Origin: Hemerocallis citrina
Taxonomy: Eukaryota; Streptophyta; Magnoliopsida; Asparagales; Asphodelaceae
Length of the DNA stretch: 64,000 nucleotides
NCBI GenBank assembly: GCA_017893485.1
Contig: CM030362.1
Span: 1,215,929-1,279,928, forward strand
Direction: 5' to 3'
The position numbers and the translations under genes were made by a program. This document shows, in pieces, positions 57,080 to 64,000 of the stretch. Below the pieces are notes generated by a model. That model ran no database searches. It saw nothing but the letters and a program-made list of their open reading frames with translations, and was not told the origin of the DNA. Numbering within the stretch: position 1 is the stretch's first letter; every line of letters begins with the position of its first letter.

Positions 57080-60000
57080 GTGAAAAAGAAGGAACAATTC
57101 TGCCACCATTCCCTCAAAGGTTAGTCAAGCAAAAGAAAGAACAACATTTATTTGACATCTTTGAAACTCTCAGGAAGGTAGAAATTAATATCCCCCTACT
57201 TGATGCTATTAAACAAATTCCTTCTTATGCTAAATTTTTGAAAGAATGTTGCACTCACAAAAGAACATTTCAGGTTAGGGAGGATGTGGCTTTGACAGAA
57301 GAAGTGAGCACTGTCTTATTAAGAAAATTACCTCCCAAACTAAAAGACTCAGGTAGTTTTACCATTCTTTGCAGGATTGGTGAGCACTTCTTTGAGAAAG
57401 CGCTACTAGACTTGGGAGCAAGCATCAATCTTCTCCCGTACACCGTTTATGAAAAGCTAGGATTGGGGGAACTCCAACCAACATCCATCACCTTGCAATT
57501 GGCAGACCGTAGCATCAAAAGACCTAGAGGTATTTTAGAAGATGTCCTAGTTCAGGTAAACGATTTTATTTTGCCTGCTGATTTTGTTGTGTTAGACATG
57601 GAGGACTCTTCAATGCCATCATCTCTACCAATCATTTTAGGTAGGCCCTTTATGAGTACGGCTGATATAAAAATTTGTGTTAAAAATGGTACTATAAGCA
57701 TGAAAATAAATGGAGAGAATGTTGAATTTAAAATGTTTGATACATTAAAATTACCACATGATGATCATGAATGCTATAATGTTGATGTGGTACAGGAGAT
57801 TGTTGATCAAACATTTCAGGTACATAGCATTGAACCACTACAAGCCACGATTACACAATCTCTAACTTCATCTAATGTTGAACAGGAGTACGATGACTGG
57901 GAGATTGCAGAGACAATACACCACCTTGAAACTCCAAAGTCATACTCAGGTAAGTGTGCACCTGTGTTTGAAAAATTGGTGACTGATGACATTTTTGTTT
58001 CTGCAGACAAGTCGACTGGCGGAAGAGACAAGTCGACCGGTGGACATGATGAGTCGACTGACCCGGCTACATCTAGGAATCAGTCGACTGCACCAAGACT
58101 TTCAGACGAAGAGCTCAAGCAGTTGCCTGACCATTTGAAACATGTATATTTGGGCGAGAACCAGACGCTACCAGTGATAATTGCTGCGAACTTAAGTGCA
58201 CAGGAAAAAGATAAGTTGCTGAGGGTACTACGAGAACACATAGGTGCAATAGGATGGACCATTGCAGATATCAAGGGAATAAGTCCATCCAAATGCATGC
58301 ATAGAATCCTCCTTGAAAATAACGCAAAACCAAGCCGGGAGGCACAGAGAAGGCTGAACCCACACATGAAAGAAGTTGTAAGAGCAGAGATTCTGAAGCT
58401 GCTAGATGTTGGCATCATCTACCCCATCTCAGATAGCAAATGGGTAAGTCCTATACACGTGGTGCCTAAGAAAAGTGGAGTCACAGTGGTGAAGAATGAA
58501 GAGAATGAGCTTATCCCTACAAGAGTGACCACAGGATGGAGGGTATGCATTGACTACAGGAAGCTCAATAACGAAACCAGGAAAGATCACTTCCCTCTTC
58601 CTTTTATTGATCAAATGTTAGAAAGATTAGCAGGATATAGTCATTATTGTTTTTTAGATGGTTATAGTGGCTATAATCAAATTGCTATTGCTCCAGAAGA
58701 TCAAGAAAAAACCACTTTTACATGTCCTTTTGGTACTTTTGCATACAGGAGGATGCCCTTTGGATTGTGCAATGCACCAGCTACATTTCAGAGATGCATG
58801 ATGAGTATATTTTCAGACATGGTGGAAAGGTTTATCGAGGTATTTATGGATGATTTTAGTGTTTTTGGATCTTGTTTTGATGAATGCCTTAATCATTTGC
58901 AGCTTGTGCTTAAAAGATGTGAAGAATGCAATCTAGTGCTGAATTGGGAAAAGTGCCATTTTATGGTACAACAAGGTATTGTGTTGGGACATGTAGTGTC
59001 AAAAAGAGGCATAGAGGTAGACAAGGCAAAAATTGACATCATATCAAAACTACCTCCCCCTACTACAGTCAAGGGTGTTAGGAGTTTTCTTGGACATGCA
59101 GGATTCTATAGAAGATTTATCAAAGATTTCTCAAAAATCTCCAAACCCCTTTATGATTTGTTAGCTAAGGATGTTGAGTTTGCATGGACAGAAGAGTGCA
59201 CAAATGCTTTCATTACATTAAAAAATCTTCTCACTTCTGCACCTATAGTCATGGCACCAGATTGGAGTCATCCTTTCGAGCTCATGTGTGATGCAAGTGA
59301 TTATGCCTTAGGAGCTGTGTTAGGTCAAAGAATCAATAAGAAACCCCATGTTGTTTACTATGCTTCTCGAACTCTAAACGATGCACAGCTAAATTATTCC
59401 ACTACTGAAAAAGAAATGTTAGCTGTTATTTTTGCTATAGAGAAGTTTAGATCATATTTAATTAGTTCTAAAGTTATTGTTTTCACTGACCACGCTGCTT
59501 TGAGATATTTGTTTGCTAAAAAGGATGCGAAGCCTAGGTTGATCAGATGGGTGCTGTTGCTTCAAGAATTCGATCTTGAGATTAGAGACAAGAAAGGAAG
59601 TGACAATGTTGTTGCAGATCACATGTCCAGACTACTGCATGAGGAAGAAAGAATTCTCCCACTTAATGAAAATTTCCCAGATGAACATCTATTTGAAATA
59701 AACATATCCTCTGGACAGTCGACTGGTAACAGGACCAGTCGACTGGTATCTCACTGCTCATCTTTTCCATGGTTTGCAGATATTGTAAATTATCTCACTG
59801 CTCATGTTTTCCCTCCAGGTGTGACAAGTCAGGAGAGAAAGAGACTGGTGGCTATGTGCAAGCATTACTATTGGGATGATCCTTATTTGTTCAAATTTTG
59901 CACTGATCAAATTATAAGAAGATGTGTGGCAGATGAAGAGCAATTGAGTATTCTACAACATTGCCACCAATATGCATGTGGAGGACATTTTGGACCAAAA

Positions 60001-61065
60001 AGAACAGCACTTAAGGTATTACAATCTGGATTTTATTGGCCTAAAGTATTCAAAGATGCTTTTTCTTTTTGCAGGACTTGTGACAAATGCCAAAGGACAG
60101 GCAATATCTCTTCTAGGAATCAAATGCCACTGCAAAACATCCAAGTAATAGAGCTTTTTGATGTTTGGGGAATCGACTTCATGGGCCCCTTTCCTAACTC
60201 ATTTGGTTATTTATATATTCTTGTGGGTGTGGATTATGTGTCTAAATGGGTCGAGGCTGTCCCCTCAAAAACTAATGATCACAAAGTTGTTGTCAAGTTT
60301 TTGCAGGAGAACATTTTCACTAGATTTGGTACACCACGGGCAATAATTAGCGATGGAGGGAGCCACTTCAATAACTTTCCATTTGCTTCTTTGATGAAGA
60401 AATATGGTATCACACATAGAGTGGGCACCCCATATCACCCTCAAACTAGTGGGCAGGTGGAGATTAGCAATAGAGAAATCAAGAGCATTCTGGAAAAGAC
60501 AGTCAACACAAGGAGGAAGGATTGGTCGCTGCGCTTGAACGATGCATTGTGGGCCTACAGAACCGCATACAAAACACCTATCGGCATGTCACCATACCGG
60601 TTGGTCTTTGGAAAAGCCTGTCATCTACCAGTGGAGTTGGAACACAGAGCCTATTGGGCCATCAAAAGATTCAATTTTGATATGCAACAAGCAGGGGAAA
60701 AAAGAAGGTTGCAACTTAATGAGCTTGAAGAGTTGAGGCACGACGCATATGAAAATGCAAAACTGTACAAGGAAAGGACCAAGTTGTACCATGACAAACA
60801 GCTAGCACGAAAGGAGTTTCATGAAGGACAGAAGGTATTGATCTACAACTCAAGATTGAGACTCTTTCCAGGCAAGCTTATGTCAAGATGGTATGGGCCA
60901 TACATTGTTACAAAAGTCTTTCCACATGGCGCGTTGGAGGTCCATAGCCAAGAGAAAAATCAAACATTCAAGGTAAATGGACATAGGGCGAAGCCTTACA
61001 TGGAGATGAGTCTAGAGCCGCAAGAGGAAGAAGTGAATCTCCAAACCATTCAATACATGGCATGA
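57080..61065 (+). CDS. Athila pol polyprotein (protease, RT, RNase H, integrase)
   Basis: Open in one frame from at least 57061 to 61065 with no internal stop. There is no conventional ATG at the 5' side, as expected for a Gag-Pol fusion, so the exact start is arbitrary. The protease [10 protein letters not shown] is at 57409; RT has CIDYRKLN and the catalytic FMDDF at 58843-58854; RNase H starts [13 protein letters not shown] near 59287 and includes [16 protein letters not shown]; the integrase HHCC zinc region is at about 59956-60095 and the core has [16 protein letters not shown] and a Glu in [12 protein letters not shown]. All catalytic residues are present. Unusual: Ser-Thr-Gly-rich inserts encoded by GTCGAC palindromes between protease and RT (58011-58088) and between RNase H and integrase (59718-59743). 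Expression would need suppression of the upstream breaks. Confidence 0.93.
58009..58090 (+). repeat. Palindrome array inside Athila pol (protease-RT linker)
   Basis: Cores at 58011, 58032, 58053 and 58083, spaced 21, 21 and 30 bp, all in the same codon phase (TCG-ACT/ACC read as Ser-Thr), giving a seven-residue repeat with Ser-Thr. It lies in the non-conserved linker between protease and RT. Confidence 0.9.
59716..59745 (+). repeat. Palindrome pair inside Athila pol (RNase H-integrase linker)
   Basis: Cores at 59718 and 59738, 20 bp apart. The first is read as Gln-Ser-Thr-Gly, the second in another phase as Ser-Arg-Leu, so the conserved entity is the nucleotide motif, not the peptide. Confidence 0.9.
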
Positions 61066-62065
61066 CCTCATCAAGTCTAGCTGAAGACAGAAAACACAAC
61101 GCTTATTGGGAGGCAACCCAATTTTTCAGGGGAGTATTTACACTTTTCCTTCATTTCTTATATTTTATTTTTATTTCTTTTCGCTATTTTCATCTTTTAT
61201 TTTCAGTCTCTCCTTACTAGATGGTAACACATGCCTATTTATTTTAAATTTTGTGCGAACATTGAGGACAATGTTCCATCTAAGTTTGGGGGTATTTTAT
61301 TAGGGGTATTTAGTTATGTGGAGTCTTTTGAATTTTTCTTTTAGGATAAACAATTTCTTATAAAGTAAGAGGAAGGATACTTATTTACTTTAGGATTGTT
61401 GAGTTTCAGAATTCCCTACAAAATTGTATAAGTCATGCGATTATACATAATAAACAATTATGGTGCTTTTTCTAGTAATTATTCCCTTTGATTTAGTCCT
61501 AAATCGAGTTTAAGTAAATAGAGACATAAAATGTATATATATATTTGAATAAAGTCAATCTACTCCAATGTTTTAAGTGCTTAGTAACTAGGGGTATTCA
61601 TCACCAATGTTTACCTTTACGTCAAACGGCAACTTGAAATATGAGTATGCAAAGCACTTTAAAGTTTGTGACTTGTTGAGTAACCGGGTGGATTCATCAT
61701 AAATGTTTTGCATTCGCGTAAAAAGGCAAGTGACAACTTTAGAGAAACAAAAAAAAAAAAAAAAAAACACTCTAGTTTGCTACTCGGTTTGTAGTAGAGA
61801 AAAGGGGATAATCACAGATTGAGTAGTTGCATACTATAACTACATTAGTTGCATGACAAATATGATTGGGTTTGGGGATTATGACTAAACAATTGCACTA
61901 GAGAAAGTGGGTATGTTTAATTTTACTTTATCTGAAATTGTTTATAGTTTAATATGTTGATGCTCACATAATAAGAATTCTTGGCTGAGAGTACTATCAT
62001 TTTTCCCCTTGTTCATAAATTCACTTTTTGCTTGAGGACAAGCAAAAGCTAAGCTTGGGGGTATT
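61066..62065 (+). other. Athila 3' internal region without env-like gene
   Basis: About 1 kb, AT-rich, no frame above 80 aa. It begins with 'ttgggaggcaaccca', common just after pol in this group, and has two related blocks ('gtattcatcaccaatgttt' and 'ggattcatcataaatgttt' near 61590 and 61690). Ends in the PPT 'agcttgggggta'. Confidence 0.7.
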
Positions 62066-62323
62066 TGATGAACACAATATTATTCACATTTAGGAGCAAT
62101 AATCTTAATGCAATTAGGCATTTTAAAGCTCTATATGTGATATTTAACTCTTATTTTCTCTTTTCCATAGGAAATAGCCTAAAACAGAGAAACGAAGCAG
62201 ATTCAGGACGATACACAGGAAATTGCAGATCATTAGTCGACTGGTCCATTACAGCAGGCGACTGCCCAGAGAAGTTGATTATCAACAGCCGACTTGTGTA
62301 ATCAATTATGAAATCTTCAGAAA
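62066..62323 (+). repeat. Athila 3' LTR, 5' portion
   Basis: TGATGAACACAATATTATTC then colinear with the 5' LTR to 'cttcagaaa' (62323). Palindrome pair at 62236/62257 (GTCGAC/GGCGAC). The rest of the LTR is displaced beyond the CACTA insertion. Confidence 0.9.
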
Positions 62324-64000
62324 CACTACAAAAGAAAGTAGATTTCCCGGTGCTTTTTGACGTCTTTACCGGCATTTTTTTACGCCGGTGAAACTTTCAC
62401 CGGCGTTTACAATAGCGCCGGTCCAAATGCCGCCGAAGCGGGCGTCGCTGAAACGAAGGGGTCTACACCGGCGGTTTTGATGGACGCCGGTCAATGTTAG
62501 AACTACACCGGCGGTCATAAAACGCCGGTGTATGTCGGTCTCTGAGTGCCGTTCTTGTGCACCTATATACATTCACCGGCGGTCGTAAACCGCCGGTATT
62601 TATCCATTCACCGGCGTTTATTAAAACGCCGGTGTAGAACGAAAGTATACCGGCGGTCAAGGAGCACCGGTGTATGTGCGTTTATGAGTGCCTGGTTTTC
62701 CCTATTTACGAACACCGGCGCGACCAAAAAACGCCGGTGTAGTTATATACGCCGACGTTTATAAAACGCCGGTGTACGTGTGTTCCGTTACAGCTGACAA
62801 CATTCACCGGCGTGCGTTGAAACGCCGGTGTATCAAACAATCCAACAATTAGAATAGATAGACCGGCGTTTTTTAAAACGCCGTTCTGGCTATGCCCGTT
62901 TATTTTTGATACTCCGCTTTTCCATTCGATTTCAATTCACAGTTTCATTTACAAAACCTGTAAACTAATTCTCACAACTTATTCAGTCAATTTCGTTGCA
63001 TATTACTGTGCAAACCACAACCAAACACAAGAATAATTAAAGATAATCAAGTTTCACACGTGTCATATCAACGTCCAAATTCATTGATTAATTAACAGTG
63101 TCATAATTAACAAATTAATATAGAGACTAACATCCCAAATATCCAAACAAACCAGTCTGACAAATATCCAAAATATCCCAAATTAAAAGTCTGACATAAC
63201 TCTCATAAAAAAAACCAGTCTGACATAACAACAGCAAGGAGGAGGACATAAGAACAACAACCATACAGCAAGGAGGACATAAGAACAGCAAGGAGGACCG
63301 CAGATTCATACCCCTCGAGTAGCTTCAGCTCTGATCATCAGAATTTCCTTCATCTTGACGACCGCTCTGTGAAAAAAAAAACAATAGTTTAATTGAACAG
63401 TAGACCACAATACAGAATATACATATTTTTTGAACTTGCAAAAAGAACTACCTGTATCTTAAATTATAAGATCAAAGTGCCAACTGCAAATGGAATTGTT
63501 AATGATATATACAGAGGTAAAATAATTACATTGCAATGCTAAAAATCTAGTACTTAATTTTGTTTTTAAATATATCTAAAATAGCAAAACAAATGAAAAT
63601 TCAGTATCTAACTTGAAACCTTTATATTCTCCTCTGATTGGGAATATCCACTATCTAAAACAGTAAAACAAATGAAAATTCAGTATCTAAGCATGTCCTT
63701 CATGGATTGTTCAGACAATCCATGAAACTGTCATCGTGGACAGAAACCAAATATAAGAAAAATAAGAAAAATAAGATAGGGCTCATATCAAGTGTATTTT
63801 TAGGAAACTGTCATCGTGGAAGGAAACCAAATATATATAGAAGCCAGAAATGGAAACAGAAAGAAGAAAGGTAGAGACTTTGGATACACCAGGCTAACAT
63901 AGCGGCATTTTCCTCATCTCTCTCTCATCCCTTGTTTCCCTTCAGCACACGAACACAAAGAGACATCAGCAACATCAGTAAGAGCGACAAGAACAACAAT
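62324..64000. mobile_element. CACTA transposon, left terminal part, running off the window
   Basis: CACTACAAAAGAAAGTAG starts exactly where the Athila 3' LTR is interrupted; AAA at 62321-62323 is the likely 3-bp target duplication. Sub-terminal accggcg / cgccggt units fill 62340-62890 in both orientations. From 62900 to 64000 the DNA is AT-rich without a long frame. No second terminus is seen, so the element extends past 64000. Confidence 0.88.
63325..63366 (-). CDS. Possible last exon of the CACTA-borne gene
   Basis: On the minus strand a ten-T pyrimidine tract and CACAG precede a 14-codon frame (SGRQDEGNSDDQS then TGA). This looks like a 3' splice site plus terminal coding exon of a gene whose upstream exons would lie right of the window, as for transposase genes in CACTA elements. 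Very short, so uncertain. Confidence 0.25.
   Translation of the reverse strand, partial: SGRQDEGNSDDQS

Larger units (their letters stand above)
53761..62323 (+). mobile_element. Athila-type Ty3 retrotransposon, nearly complete coding region
   Basis: 5' LTR 53761-55436, PBS for tRNA-Asp 55446-55463, gag 55718 onward, pol to 61065, about 1 kb of non-coding DNA, PPT near 62051-62065 (gcttgggggtatt) and 3' LTR from 62066, cut at 62323 by a CACTA element. Over the 246 bp that both LTRs share (53873-54118 against 62078-62323) I count four differences, all transitions, so the copy is young. The first 112 bp of the 5' LTR are replaced by 12 bp in the 3' LTR. No env-like ORF between pol and the PPT. 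Two breaks in gag and at the gag-pol junction prevent autonomous expression. Confidence 0.93.

Noticed and set aside
61106..62065. env-like gene downstream of Athila pol
   Set aside because: No frame above about 80 residues and no transmembrane or signal pattern that would support it.
1..64000. tRNA, rRNA or snRNA genes
   Set aside because: I found no cloverleaf-compatible A/B boxes or rRNA sequence; the only tRNA matches are retrotransposon primer-binding sites.

Overview
This is a repeat-rich stretch of plant nuclear DNA. The evidence is an intron-containing gene for chloroplast glutamyl-tRNA reductase, two intronless plant carboxylesterase genes, retrotransposon primer-binding sites for initiator tRNA-Met and tRNA-Asp, and Helitron, hAT, PIF/Harbinger, MULE and CACTA termini with the expected target duplications. 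The gene content fits a core eudicot; I cannot name family or species.

Layout: 1-604 is the end of a CACTA transposon inserted into, and truncating, a plant-mobile-domain gene (605-1361, minus). 1.9-7.4 kb is a stack of non-autonomous DNA elements (MULE fragment, Helitron with two tandem 3' ends, hAT, PIF-like MITE holding a small Helitron). 7.75-10.12 kb is HEMA (three coding exons, 538 aa), the one clear housekeeping gene. 11.6-19.2 kb is a minus-strand Ty3-like element with a 3.65-kb LTR and only gag remains, next to LINE debris. 19.2-21.2 kb holds fragments of further elements. 21.4-22.3 and 28.7-29.7 kb are two paralogous carboxylesterases on the minus strand, separated by a Helitron-derived repeat field, MITEs and two related MULE foldbacks. 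A third, 2-kb foldback (29889-31888) sits 0.2 kb upstream of the second esterase. 32.5-44 kb holds two large solo LTRs with perfect target duplications and two LINE/SINE-like insertions. From 44.5 kb to the right edge there is a nest: a decayed Ty1/copia element (with its own solo-LTR insertion), whose 3' LTR holds a Ty3 LTR, which holds an Athila-type Ty3 element with an almost intact pol, whose 3' LTR is cut by a CACTA element running off the window.

The genes: HEMA makes the committed step of tetrapyrrole (chlorophyll and heme) synthesis in the plastid; the esterases are soluble alpha/beta hydrolases with complete catalytic triads. Nothing ties their functions together.

The most unusual signal is a small sequence module: a 10-bp perfect palindrome (CAGTCGACTG, or CGGTCGACCG in the copia element) that occurs in pairs whose cores lie almost always 20-21 bp apart with unrelated sequence between them. 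It recurs in Ty3 LTRs on both strands, in the centre of the MULE foldback, and in the LTR, leader and even pol coding sequence of the Athila element. Looser relatives occur in copia LTRs. It behaves like a constraint or mobile motif at DNA/RNA level that crosses transposon families.
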